Assembly: GCA_947177575.1 (NCBI GenBank)
Contig: CAMWVA010000003.1
Location: forward strand, 1 to 64,000
DNA: 64,000 nt
From: an uncultured Porphyromonadaceae bacterium
GTDB taxonomy: Bacteria; Bacteroidota; Bacteroidia; Bacteroidales; Muribaculaceae
Direction: 5' to 3'
Position 1 is the first letter of the stretch. Every line of letters starts with the position of its first letter. Below are positions 29,637 to 39,138 of the stretch, in pieces. A model generated the notes under the pieces. The model was given only the letters and a program-made list of their open reading frames with translations. It was not told the DNA's origin and searched no databases. Position numbers and translations under genes: made by a program.

Positions 29637-29818
29637 TTTTGCGGTTAGATAATAATCTGCAAATGTAGGCATATTTGTGAAATTATTAATATTTTTCGGT
29701 TTATTTTTTGCTTACATTACCCCAAAGTCTTTAATATTTGCCCCTTTTTTATTAATTTTGCAGAGTTTTAAGGTCATCTAAGCCCCTACGGAGGCTCTCA
29801 GGACCACTCTTACAATTA

Positions 29819-30481
29819 ATGATTTTTCCTCTCAATAAAGATATGGATAATCCGAAATTTGCTATAGTCGTAGGTCGCCAGTATGGTGCCGGCGCCAGAC
29901 GTCTGGCTTCCGAGCTGGCCCGACGTCTCGGAGCTTCCTATTACGATAAGGAACTGCTTGATGAGGCGGCCAAGCGTCTGGGCTATGATCTGAGCCTATT
30001 CTCAGCAGCCGACGAACGACGGCCTTCTATGCTGCGAGGTATGTGGCTGCATGGTTTCGGCATGGGAGGTAATACCGACGCATTGTCAGGCGAGACACTT
30101 TTTCAGGTGCAAGCCGATGTGTTACGTGATATCGCCGAGCGCGACAACTGCGTTATCGTAGGACGTGCTGCCGACTATGTGCTACGGCATCACCCTAATA
30201 TGGTAAGTATTTTTCTACATGCTCCGGCAGAGCATAGAGCAGCAAACATCGTAGCCCGTGGCGAGTGCCGTAATCTGACAGATGCTGCTGATATGGCTCG
30301 ACGTCATGACCGCCGCCGCGAAGAATTTTATAATTACTTCACAGGAAGTCACCGCTGGGGACGCGCACATAACTATGACCTTACTCTTGATGCCTCACGT
30401 ATCGACCCTGATACCCTGACAGAGATTGTCATGGCTTATCTCACTGCCCGAGGCATAAAACCCGTAGAAAGCAAAAACTAA
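29819..30481 (+). CDS. Cytidylate kinase-like family protein
   Basis: FAIVVGRQYGAGARRLASELARRLGASYYDKELLDEAAKRLG...NCVIVGRAADYVLR. Confidence 0.88.
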   Translation: MIFPLNKDMDNPKFAIVVGRQYGAGARRLASELARRLGASYYDKELLDEAAKRLGYDLSLFSAADERRPSMLRGMWLHGFGMGGNTDALSGETLFQVQADVLRDIAERDNCVIVGRAADYVLRHHPNMVSIFLHAPAEHRAANIVARGECRNLTDAADMARRHDRRREEFYNYFTGSHRWGRAHNYDLTLDASRIDPDTLTEIVMAYLTARGIKPVESKN

Positions 30482-30503
30482 GCTCTAATATAAATAAATA
30501 TAG

Positions 30504-30881
30504 GCAGAGGTGCGGTCTGTCGCTTGCCGTCATTATATGCGGCAAGAGGAAAGTCCGGGCAACTCAGAGCAGCGTGTTTCCTAACCGGAAGCCGGGGGCG
30601 ACCCCGGGGATAAGTGACAGAAAACAACCGCCGTGCTCCTACTATCGGACACGGTAAGGGTGAAAAGGCGGGGTAAGAGCCCACCGGCCTGGCTGGTGAC
30701 AGTCGGGGCCGCACATCCCACGTGTTGCAAGGCCAAATATACCGGCAGTTAAGGATTGCTCGTCCATTGCCGGGGGGTAGGCTGCTTGAACCGGCTGGCA
30801 ACAGTCGGTCTGGATAAATGACAGACACCGTCGGCTCGTTTTGAAGTCATCGGTACATAACCCGGCTTACAACATCTCTGC
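30504..30881 (+). ncRNA. rnpB: RNase P RNA (bacterial class A)
   Basis: GAGGAAAGTCCGGGC and CATAACCCGGCTTAC; P1 GCAGAGGTG (30504-30512) pairs with CATCTCTGC (30873-30881). Confidence 0.95.
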
Positions 30882-30887
30882 TTTTTT

Positions 30888-30924
30888 AACAACGGTTCAT
30901 ATCCAAATGATATGGACCGTTGTT
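30888..30924 (+). terminator. Hairpin downstream of rnpB
   Basis: AACAACGGTTCATATC...GATATGGACCGTTGTT (one G-T pair), then T-rich. Confidence 0.75.
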
Positions 30925-30985
30925 TCTTATATATGAAGTCTCCTCATTTTTCCTACTGCTTTAATTTTATTCCTATTCCGCCACT

Positions 30986-32392
30986 ATGAAACAATCTAAC
31001 GGTAAAAAAGACAAACCCTCTCTTTTCAGCCGCCTTTATGACAAGGCAATGGCTTTCTATGAATACTGCACCGTCGGGGTGTGGCGTTCATCACGACGCT
31101 CCTTCAGCGTCACTGTTATAAAGACCGCCGGGCTGTCAGTACGCTCTTTTCTCGACCGAGGCCTGCAGGATAAGTCTACTTCACTTACTTACAATACAGT
31201 GCTGGCTATCGTGCCGGCCTTAGCTCTGGTTTTCGCAATATGCCGGGGATTCGGATTTCAGAATCTTCTGGCCGAAACGCTGCGACAATATATTCCCGGG
31301 CAGGAAAAGGCTGTCGATACGGCTCTGTCATTCGTAGACTCTTACCTCAATCAGGCCTCACAAGGCATATTTGTAGGTATTGGTTTGGTAATGCTGCTAT
31401 GGACTCTCATATCACTGCTGTCAAACATCGAAGAAGCCTTCAACAATATATGGGCTATCAAGCGTGACCGTACTTTCTTCCAGAAAGTCACCGACTACAT
31501 TTCGCTTTGTCTTATAGTACCTATACTTTTGATATGTTCTTCAGGTCTGTCGATTTTTATGTCTACCACTCTGCAGGAGAAGCTTCATCTCTCCTTTCTC
31601 ACACCGCTGATAAACATAGCTCTCGAACTTTCGCCTTTAGTTATGGTATGGCTTGCTTTCTCACTTAGTTATCTGCTTATTCCGAATACCAAAGTGGAAT
31701 TTAAGTGTGCAGCCATATCGGGAGCTATATGTGCCATAATGTTCCAGATACTACAGCTGTTATTTGTCAACGGTCAGATTTATGTGGCTAAATATAATGC
31801 TATATATGGTTCGTTCTCTTTCCTGCCCCTTTTGCTGATATGGCTCCAGCTCTCATGGCTTATACTGCTGTTCGGGTGTGTACTGACCTATTCGCTCCAA
31901 AATGTATTTGCATTTAATTATCTCGGACAGGTATCTGAAATCAGTCCTTCCTACATGCGTCAGATTACGATAGCCGTCACAACCATAATAGTGCAGCGCT
32001 TCAATAATGGTCTTGCTCCGATGAGCCGCAACGATATTTCGACAGCATACGGTATACCGGTACGTCTGGTAGGCTACATCTGCGACCGCCTTAAAAAAGT
32101 CGGTCTGGTAAATTTCGTACTGCTTAAAGACGATATTCTTGGTATGACTCCTGCCATAGAGCCTGATAAATTTACCATAGGTTCCGTATTCCAGGCACTC
32201 GACAATAATGGAGACAGTGATTTTATTCCTGACTTCAATGAGCTTTATGCACCGATGATTAAGGCTACCACATCTACAACGGAGCTTTTCTATGACGCCG
32301 GTGACGATGTAAAACTGGTATCGTTGCCATTGCCGACACCTGCACAGGTAACCGAGATACGCCAGCGTCAGACTTCGGATACTGCTTCGTGA
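30986..32392 (+). CDS. YihY/BrkB-family inner membrane protein
   Basis: LTYNTVLAIVPALALVFAICRGFG...LLSNIEEAFNNIWAIKRDRTFFQKVTDYISL...YGSFSFLPLLLIWLQLSWLILLFGC. Confidence 0.9.
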   Translation: MKQSNGKKDKPSLFSRLYDKAMAFYEYCTVGVWRSSRRSFSVTVIKTAGLSVRSFLDRGLQDKSTSLTYNTVLAIVPALALVFAICRGFGFQNLLAETLRQYIPGQEKAVDTALSFVDSYLNQASQGIFVGIGLVMLLWTLISLLSNIEEAFNNIWAIKRDRTFFQKVTDYISLCLIVPILLICSSGLSIFMSTTLQEKLHLSFLTPLINIALELSPLVMVWLAFSLSYLLIPNTKVEFKCAAISGAICAIMFQILQLLFVNGQIYVAKYNAIYGSFSFLPLLLIWLQLSWLILLFGCVLTYSLQNVFAFNYLGQVSEISPSYMRQITIAVTTIIVQRFNNGLAPMSRNDISTAYGIPVRLVGYICDRLKKVGLVNFVLLKDDILGMTPAIEPDKFTIGSVFQALDNNGDSDFIPDFNELYAPMIKATTSTTELFYDAGDDVKLVSLPLPTPAQVTEIRQRQTSDTAS

Positions 32393-32497
32393 TGTCCTAC
32401 ATACGTTGCATCTCAGCAAAGATATGTTGCACCTCATCGTGACTGCAAAATTATTTTTATTTTTTAGAGCATGTTTTCAGTTTTTCTTTTGAATTAG

Positions 32498-32529
32498 TTT
32501 GCCTCGTTCAAAAGTTTCAACTATCTTTG
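32498..32529 (+). promoter_or_regulatory. Consensus Bacteroidetes promoter for glycogen operon
   Basis: TTTG (32498-32501)-20 nt-TATCTTTG (32522-32529). Confidence 0.75.
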
Positions 32530-32644
32530 TGACAATCTTCTCAAACAATGATAAAGCGAATCCAAGATTAATACATGCCTCCCCTCCTGCATGGATCCGT
32601 TCAACTTCCCTTGAAAAACGAAATCTTTTATAATAGAAACCTCC

Positions 32645-34612
32645 ATGAGTTACCTTAAATTTGACAAGAACCTGATGATAAATCTGGAGCAAAGCCTCAC
32701 TAAAGAGATGCTGCGCACCAACAAGTCAGGGGCATATCACTGTACGACCATCGTGGGGTGCAACACCCGCAAGCAGCACGGTCTGCTCGTCATTCCGATT
32801 CCGGAGATGGACGACAAGGCGCACGTGCTTCTGTCATCGCTCGATGAGACTATCATACAGCACGGCGCTCCTTTCAACATGGGTCTTCATCAGTATGGCA
32901 ACGGCATTTTCAGTCCTAACGGCCATAAATACATACGCGAGTTCACATGCGAGTCAGTACCTACAATGACCTTCCGTGTAGGTGGTGTTATATTTACTAA
33001 GGAAAAAGTATTCATCTCGCACGAAAACCGTATCCTTATCAAATACACTCTGGTCGAGGCCCACTCCGAAACTACGATGCAGTTCCGTCCGTTCCTTGCC
33101 TTCCGTAACGCCAATGACCTTGTGATGGAGAACAGCTCTATCAACACTGCCGTTCGCGACGTGCCTGACGGCATCGCCACCTGCCTTTATGAAGGCTATC
33201 CTGAATTGTTTATGCAGTTCAGTAAGCCTGTGAAGTGGGTTAACGACGGTCATTGGTATAAAGGTATAGAATATTTTAAGGACCGTGATCGCGGCATTCC
33301 TTACAAAGAGGACCTATGGGTGCCCGGATATTTTGAACTGCCTATCAAGAAGGGCGAATCAATTATCTTCTCTGCTTCTACATTTGAATGTGACCCTGCC
33401 ACCTTCGAAAGCACATACGAAGCTGAACTCCTTACCCGTACTAACCGCACCAGCTTCTACAACTGTCTTAAGAACTCAGCAAAGCAGTTCTATCTGAAGA
33501 ATAAGACCGGTATGTATATCATGGCCGGTTATCCTTGGTATAATGTACGTGCACGCGACGAACTCATGGCGCTTCCGGGCTGTACACTTGCCATAGATCA
33601 TAAGGAGGACTACGAACTTATACTTGACACATTCCTCGAGGCTCTGAAGCGTTTCCTTGACAAAGGTGAAAAAGACAAAACCATACACGAAATCGACCTG
33701 CCGGATATTCCTCTCTGGACTATCTGGGCCATACAGCAGTATCGTCGCACTGAAGGTCTGAACGCCTGCCGTGAAAAATACGGCAGCACACTGCGTTTCC
33801 TTGTCGATACTATCCGTGCCGGTAAAGTACCTAATCTGTATAATAATCCTAACGGGCTGCTTTCAACCGACGGCTCGCAGAAGCCTGTGACCTGGCTGTC
33901 AGCATCAATCAACGGACACCCCATCATACCGCGTACAGGTTATGTAGTTGAATTCAATGCTCTGTGGTATAATGCTCTGCGTTTCGTGACTTCGCTCTAT
34001 GCTGATGATCCCGAACATACAGAGTATGTAGCAGACCTCAATGCACTGGCCGATAAGGTAGGTGAATCATTTGTAAATACATTCCTTAACGAACACGGCT
34101 ATCTTTACGATTATGTAAACGGCAGCTACACCGACCTTGAAGTTCGTCCGAACATGGTTATAGCTATAGGTCTGGAATATTCACCCCTAAGCCGCAGCCA
34201 GCGCAAGAAAGTACTTGACCTCTCTACACGTGAGCTTCTCACACCTAAGGGCCTTCGTTCGCTCAGTCCTAAGAGTTACAACTACCGCCCCACATACGTA
34301 GGCGGTCCCGTAGAACGTGAGTATGCTGTCCATCAGGGTCCCGCACGTCCATGGCTGTTCGGCTTCTATGCCGATGCTTATTTCAAAGTATTCGGTGTGT
34401 CAGGTCTGGGCTTTATCGAGCGTATGCTCATAGGTTATGAAGACGAAATGACCGAGGGCTGTATCGGCTCACTGTCAGAGATGTACGACGGAAATCCTCC
34501 CTACACCGGACGAGGTGCCGTCAGCACTGCCAAGAATGTGGGCGAGATTCTCCGCACACTCAAGAATGTAAAGGAATTAAACAAACTTCAAAACGATCAA
34601 TACAGTAAATGA
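32645..34612 (+). CDS. Glycogen debranching enzyme (amylo-alpha-1,6-glucosidase type)
   Basis: TNKSGAYHCTTIVGCNTRKQHGLLV; IMAGYPWYNVRARDELMALPGCTLA; NPNGLLSTDGSQKPVTWLSASING. Confidence 0.9.
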   Translation: MSYLKFDKNLMINLEQSLTKEMLRTNKSGAYHCTTIVGCNTRKQHGLLVIPIPEMDDKAHVLLSSLDETIIQHGAPFNMGLHQYGNGIFSPNGHKYIREFTCESVPTMTFRVGGVIFTKEKVFISHENRILIKYTLVEAHSETTMQFRPFLAFRNANDLVMENSSINTAVRDVPDGIATCLYEGYPELFMQFSKPVKWVNDGHWYKGIEYFKDRDRGIPYKEDLWVPGYFELPIKKGESIIFSASTFECDPATFESTYEAELLTRTNRTSFYNCLKNSAKQFYLKNKTGMYIMAGYPWYNVRARDELMALPGCTLAIDHKEDYELILDTFLEALKRFLDKGEKDKTIHEIDLPDIPLWTIWAIQQYRRTEGLNACREKYGSTLRFLVDTIRAGKVPNLYNNPNGLLSTDGSQKPVTWLSASINGHPIIPRTGYVVEFNALWYNALRFVTSLYADDPEHTEYVADLNALADKVGESFVNTFLNEHGYLYDYVNGSYTDLEVRPNMVIAIGLEYSPLSRSQRKKVLDLSTRELLTPKGLRSLSPKSYNYRPTYVGGPVEREYAVHQGPARPWLFGFYADAYFKVFGVSGLGFIERMLIGYEDEMTEGCIGSLSEMYDGNPPYTGRGAVSTAKNVGEILRTLKNVKELNKLQNDQYSK

Positions 34613-35874
34613 AGGCACTGATGTTCGGGTGGGAGTTCCCACCTCATATTCTCGGAGGTCTCGGCACAGCCTCTTACGGACTCACCAAGGGCATGCACGC
34701 CAATGGCGACATGGACATCACTTTTGTCATTCCTAAGCCCTGGGGTGACGAAGAGAAAGGGTTTGCCCAGATCATCGGCGCCTGCAACACCCCTGTGGCC
34801 TGGCGCGATGTCAACTGGGACTTCGTAGAGCAGCGTATAGGCAAATACATGAGTCCGCAACTCTACTATGACCTGCGCGACCATATTTATGCCGACTTCA
34901 ACTATATGCATCTTAATGATCTGGGATGCATCGAGTTCTCAGGTAAGTATCCCGATAATCTCGTCGAGGAAATCAACAACTACTCCATAGTAGCAGGTGT
35001 CATAGCCCGCACTATACCTTGTGACATTATCCATGCACATGACTGGCTTACCTATCCTGCCGGCATACATGCTAAGAATGTCACCGGTAAGCCGCTCGTG
35101 ATTCATGTGCATGCCACTGACTATGACCGTTCGCGCGGTAACGTAAATCCTACCGTATTCGGTATTGAGAAAGACGGTATGGAACATGCAGATCACATCA
35201 TCACCGTGTCGAATCTCACTCGTCGCACAGTAATCGAGAAGTACGGTATCAATCCGGATAAAGTTAGCACAGTGCACAATGCTGTGATACCTCTGGACGA
35301 CGAACTTCTTAACCTTAAACGTAGCGAAAGCAAAGACAAGGTCATCACTTTCTTAGGCCGTATCACCATGCAGAAGGGGCCTGAATATTTCGTCGAGGCA
35401 GCAGCCAAGGTACTTCAGAAAAATAAGAATGTCCGCTTCGTAATGGCAGGTGGCGGCGACATGGAGCAGGCTATGATTCGTCTTGCAGCCAAGCGAGGTA
35501 TCTCTGACCGTTTCCATTTTACAGGCTTCCTTAAGGGTAAAGATGTTTACCAGATGTTCCGTGACTCCGATGTGTACGTTATGCCTTCGGTTTCGGAACC
35601 GTTCGGTATATCGCCGCTTGAAGCTATGGAAATGGGCGTACCTTCTATAATCTCCAAGCAGAGCGGTTGTGCCGAAATTCTTGATAATGTCATCAAGACC
35701 GATTACTGGGACATTGATGCCATGGCTGATGCTATGCATGCTCTTATCTCCTATCCGGCTCTTCACAATACTCTGCGTGATAAGGGTATCGAAGAGATTC
35801 ACGGCATCACATGGGAAAAAGCAGGCAAGAAGGTCATTGACATTTATAAAAAGGTCATTAACGACCGTAAGTAA
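34609..35874 (+). CDS. Glycosyltransferase, glycogen/starch synthase-like
   Basis: MFGWEFPPHILGGLGTASYGLTKGM; HAHDWLTYPAG; MPSVSEPFGISPLEAMEMGVPSI. Confidence 0.9.
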   Translation: MKALMFGWEFPPHILGGLGTASYGLTKGMHANGDMDITFVIPKPWGDEEKGFAQIIGACNTPVAWRDVNWDFVEQRIGKYMSPQLYYDLRDHIYADFNYMHLNDLGCIEFSGKYPDNLVEEINNYSIVAGVIARTIPCDIIHAHDWLTYPAGIHAKNVTGKPLVIHVHATDYDRSRGNVNPTVFGIEKDGMEHADHIITVSNLTRRTVIEKYGINPDKVSTVHNAVIPLDDELLNLKRSESKDKVITFLGRITMQKGPEYFVEAAAKVLQKNKNVRFVMAGGGDMEQAMIRLAAKRGISDRFHFTGFLKGKDVYQMFRDSDVYVMPSVSEPFGISPLEAMEMGVPSIISKQSGCAEILDNVIKTDYWDIDAMADAMHALISYPALHNTLRDKGIEEIHGITWEKAGKKVIDIYKKVINDRK

Positions 35875-35939
35875 TACCTATCTACACCTCTCCCCTCACC
35901 TTTTTCTTTCTGATAATTATTAAGCCCCTTATAACAGCA

Positions 35940-37400
35940 ATGAAATCAGTTTGCTTCTATTTCAAAATTCACCAGCCCTTCCGTCTGAAACGCTATCGTT
36001 TCTTCGACATAGGTAACGACCACTACTACTATGATGATTTCTCAAACGATGAAATCATCACCCGTCTGGCTCATCAGAGCTATATACCTATGGCCCAGAC
36101 ACTGCTTGATATGATTAAGGATAACCCGGGCGAGTTCAAATGCTCGATTTCAATATCAGGCACTGCTATCGAGCAGCTTCAGCTCTATGTACCCGAGTGT
36201 ATCGATCTGCTTAAGAAACTCGCTGACACAGGTGCTGTCGAGTTCCTGTCAGGCACTTACGCACACTCGTTGGCCGCACTCGAAGACCCTGAGGAGTTCA
36301 TCCGTGAGGTAAAGATGCACGATGACCTTGTTGAGCATCTGTTTGGTGTACGCCCCTCCACTTTCGCCAACACCGAACTTATTTATGATGATGACATTGC
36401 TCTGCTCGTCAATTCTATGGGCTTCCGTTCGGTACTCACCGAAGGTGCTAAGCACGTACTCGGCTGGAAATCGCCTAACTACGTATACACCGCTGCTGTA
36501 GCTCCCGACCTGCGTCTGCTGCTTACTAACGACAAGTTAGCAAACGACATCTCGATGAACTTCAATAATCCCTCATGGGACGAATATCCCCTTACAGCTG
36601 ACAAATATGTTGACTGGATTGCTTCGCTGCCCGAGCAGGAACAGGTTGTCAACTTATATCTGAGCATGGATACATTCGGTACCTTCCTGCCCAAGCAGAC
36701 AGGTATATTCGACTTCCTCAAAGCACTCCCCCGCTTCGGTCGTGAGAAAGGCGTACGTTTCTCGACTCCTGCTGAAGTACTCGGAAGTCTCAAACCCGTG
36801 GGCGAACTCAGCGTAATGCACCCCATATCCGATATTGACGAAGCTCGTGACGTATCGGCATGGAAAGGTAACGAACTTCAGAACGAAGCTCTCCGTAAAC
36901 TCTACGGTGCTGCCGAGCGTGTAAGCATGTGTGAGGACCGTCGTCTGAAGCAGGACTGGGAATATCTCCAGAGCAGCGACCACTTCTTCTATATGAGCAC
37001 TAAGAATATGGCCGACGGTGCAAGCCATGCTGCCTTCAGTCCTTACGACTCTCCGTTTGCCGCCTTCACCAACTACATGAATGTGCTCGGCGACTTCCTT
37101 GTACGTGTACAGGAGCAGTTCCCCGAATCAATCGACAACGAGGAGCTCAACTCTCTGCTGCTCACTATCAGAAATCAGGCTTCTGAAATTGACTCTCTCA
37201 AGAAAGAAGTCAAGAATCTGCGTACTAATATTCTTAATGCCGACGACTCCAACAATGCTCCCGTTGCTAAGCCTGAGACACCTGCAATCGCCGACAAGAA
37301 AGAACCCGAAGCTGAACCCAAAACTGAGCCTAAAGCAACTGCTAAAGCTGAAAAAGCTGCCAAGCCCAAAGCACCTCGTAAAAACGCTAAGCGCAAGTAA
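35940..37400 (+). CDS. GH57 family glycoside hydrolase (alpha-amylase-like) with basic low-complexity tail
   Basis: VCFYFKIHQPFRLKRYRFFDIG; EFLSGTYAHSLAAL; LYLSMDTFGTFLP. Confidence 0.9.
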   Translation: MKSVCFYFKIHQPFRLKRYRFFDIGNDHYYYDDFSNDEIITRLAHQSYIPMAQTLLDMIKDNPGEFKCSISISGTAIEQLQLYVPECIDLLKKLADTGAVEFLSGTYAHSLAALEDPEEFIREVKMHDDLVEHLFGVRPSTFANTELIYDDDIALLVNSMGFRSVLTEGAKHVLGWKSPNYVYTAAVAPDLRLLLTNDKLANDISMNFNNPSWDEYPLTADKYVDWIASLPEQEQVVNLYLSMDTFGTFLPKQTGIFDFLKALPRFGREKGVRFSTPAEVLGSLKPVGELSVMHPISDIDEARDVSAWKGNELQNEALRKLYGAAERVSMCEDRRLKQDWEYLQSSDHFFYMSTKNMADGASHAAFSPYDSPFAAFTNYMNVLGDFLVRVQEQFPESIDNEELNSLLLTIRNQASEIDSLKKEVKNLRTNILNADDSNNAPVAKPETPAIADKKEPEAEPKTEPKATAKAEKAAKPKAPRKNAKRK

Positions 37401-37503
37401 TCCCAATATTTATCCTCTTTAGCGCGACATTCGCCAGCTGCCTACAAAGACCGCTGGCGAATGTTTTTATTATACGAGGACTAAACACACATTCTTATAC
37501 ACT

Positions 37504-37571
37504 ACAGACAGAACACGCAGCCTTCCGTTACTCCGTACAGGAGATAACGGAAGGCTGCGTGTTCTGTCTGT
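37504..37571. terminator. Long bidirectional hairpin between convergent GH57 and nuoN genes
   Basis: ACAGACAGAACACGCAGCCTTCCGTTA / TAACGGAAGGCTGCGTGTTCTGTCTGT, 27-bp exact arms. Confidence 0.85.
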
Positions 37572-37606
37572 AAATATATAAATGACAGTTTAGACTATTA
37601 TTTGGT

Positions 37607-39097
37607 TTAGCCTACGAACAAGGGAAGTATAGCGCTAAGTATGCTGTCCTGCGAAGCCATAACGCTGTCGATACAGTACTGGTAGATGTAAGGTACCAGA
37701 CCGAAGAAAACGATACCGGCAACACTTATCCACAGAGCCGCACGGCTTGCGCCATCACTGCGGAAGCTTTCAATCTTCGGTGCATCACCACTGATCCAAA
37801 TCGCTTTCACTACTAAGAGGTAGTAATAGAGAGAAATGATAGTGTTGATAAGAGCTATGAGCACAAGCATATAGAGAGCCATCGAACCTGTACCTGTCAC
37901 GCTGGTGAAGATAAGGAACTTACTAAAGAAGCCTGCGAACGGCGGAATACCCGCCAGTGAGAACATAGCTAATGTCATGGCAAAAGAGAGCCACGGATTA
38001 GTCTTATGCAGACCGTTGTAATCGTCCATATTAAGCTTGCCGGTCTGATATTCTATCGTCTGTATTACAGCGAAAGCACCGAGGTTGCTGACAATATAGA
38101 CAAAGATATAGAACATCATCGAGCCGAGACCTAACGAGCTGTCGGCTACAGCACCGAGCATCAGATAACCTGCCTGTGAGATTGACGAGAAAGCCATGAA
38201 GCGTTTCATGTTCTTCTGACGCATAGCAAACAAGTTACCGACTGTAATGGTAGCGATGATGACGGCATAAAGCATCCATTCCCATGCATCACTGTAAACA
38301 GCACCGAAACACTGCGTAAAGATGATGAAGAAAGCGAAAGCTGCCGCACCTTTCGATACTACCGAAAGATAACTGGTAATCGAAGTAGGTGCACCTTCAT
38401 ACACATCGGCTGTCCACAGATGGAAAGGCACCAGCGAAAGCTTGAAGCCCAGGCCGGCCAGTACGAAAGCTATAGCTACGAGAAGCAAACCGCTTGTCTC
38501 GCCTATAGACAGTGCTACGGCTATATCCGAGAAATAAAGCGAACCGCCCGAGAAAGCATATACAAACGACAGACCGCAAAGTAGAATAGCCGATGAAAAG
38601 ACAGCGGTCATAATGTATTTGATAGCAGCCTCGTGGCTTTCGTACTCCTTCTTGTTGAAAGCAACAAGAGCAGCAAGGGGCAGAGATGCCGATTCAAGAC
38701 CGATGATAAACAGCAGGAAGTGACGGGCCGATACCATAAGGTACATACCGAACAATGTCACTAAAAGCAATTCATAGAACTCACCGCGGCGTATCTTCAT
38801 GCTCTCACTGTCAACCCATTTGACCGACTGAAGGAATACGATGAAGACACCTACATTAAGTATAGCTTTGATAGCGTTGCAGGCCGGAGTGTTGACATAC
38901 ATACCGCCGAACACAGGTTCGGCACTCGCAGGCACTATCCATATAGCCACTGTACCCAGTGCGAACAGTATCGTAGTCAGGGAAGGCAGAGCTTTCTTTG
39001 CCCCCTCACCGCTGAATGTATCAAATAAGAATACAATCAGGAATATCCCGAGAACGATCAGCTCTGGGAGCATGGCTCCGAATTGAGAATAATCCAT
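37607..39097 (-). CDS. nuoN: NADH-quinone oxidoreductase subunit N
   Basis: Multi-TM antiporter-like; FMAFSSISQAGYLMLG; MFSLAGIPPFAGFFSKFLIF. Confidence 0.94.
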   Translation of the reverse strand: MDYSQFGAMLPELIVLGIFLIVFLFDTFSGEGAKKALPSLTTILFALGTVAIWIVPASAEPVFGGMYVNTPACNAIKAILNVGVFIVFLQSVKWVDSESMKIRRGEFYELLLVTLFGMYLMVSARHFLLFIIGLESASLPLAALVAFNKKEYESHEAAIKYIMTAVFSSAILLCGLSFVYAFSGGSLYFSDIAVALSIGETSGLLLVAIAFVLAGLGFKLSLVPFHLWTADVYEGAPTSITSYLSVVSKGAAAFAFFIIFTQCFGAVYSDAWEWMLYAVIIATITVGNLFAMRQKNMKRFMAFSSISQAGYLMLGAVADSSLGLGSMMFYIFVYIVSNLGAFAVIQTIEYQTGKLNMDDYNGLHKTNPWLSFAMTLAMFSLAGIPPFAGFFSKFLIFTSVTGTGSMALYMLVLIALINTIISLYYYLLVVKAIWISGDAPKIESFRSDGASRAALWISVAGIVFFGLVPYIYQYCIDSVMASQDSILSAILPLFVG

Positions 39098-39138
39098 TTT
39101 GTGTCAGGTTGTTTATTTTCGTTATTCAATACATTTGC

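Noticed and set aside
30478-30828. 116-aa minus-strand ORF
   Set aside because: Lies on the complement of RNase P RNA; no coding evidence.
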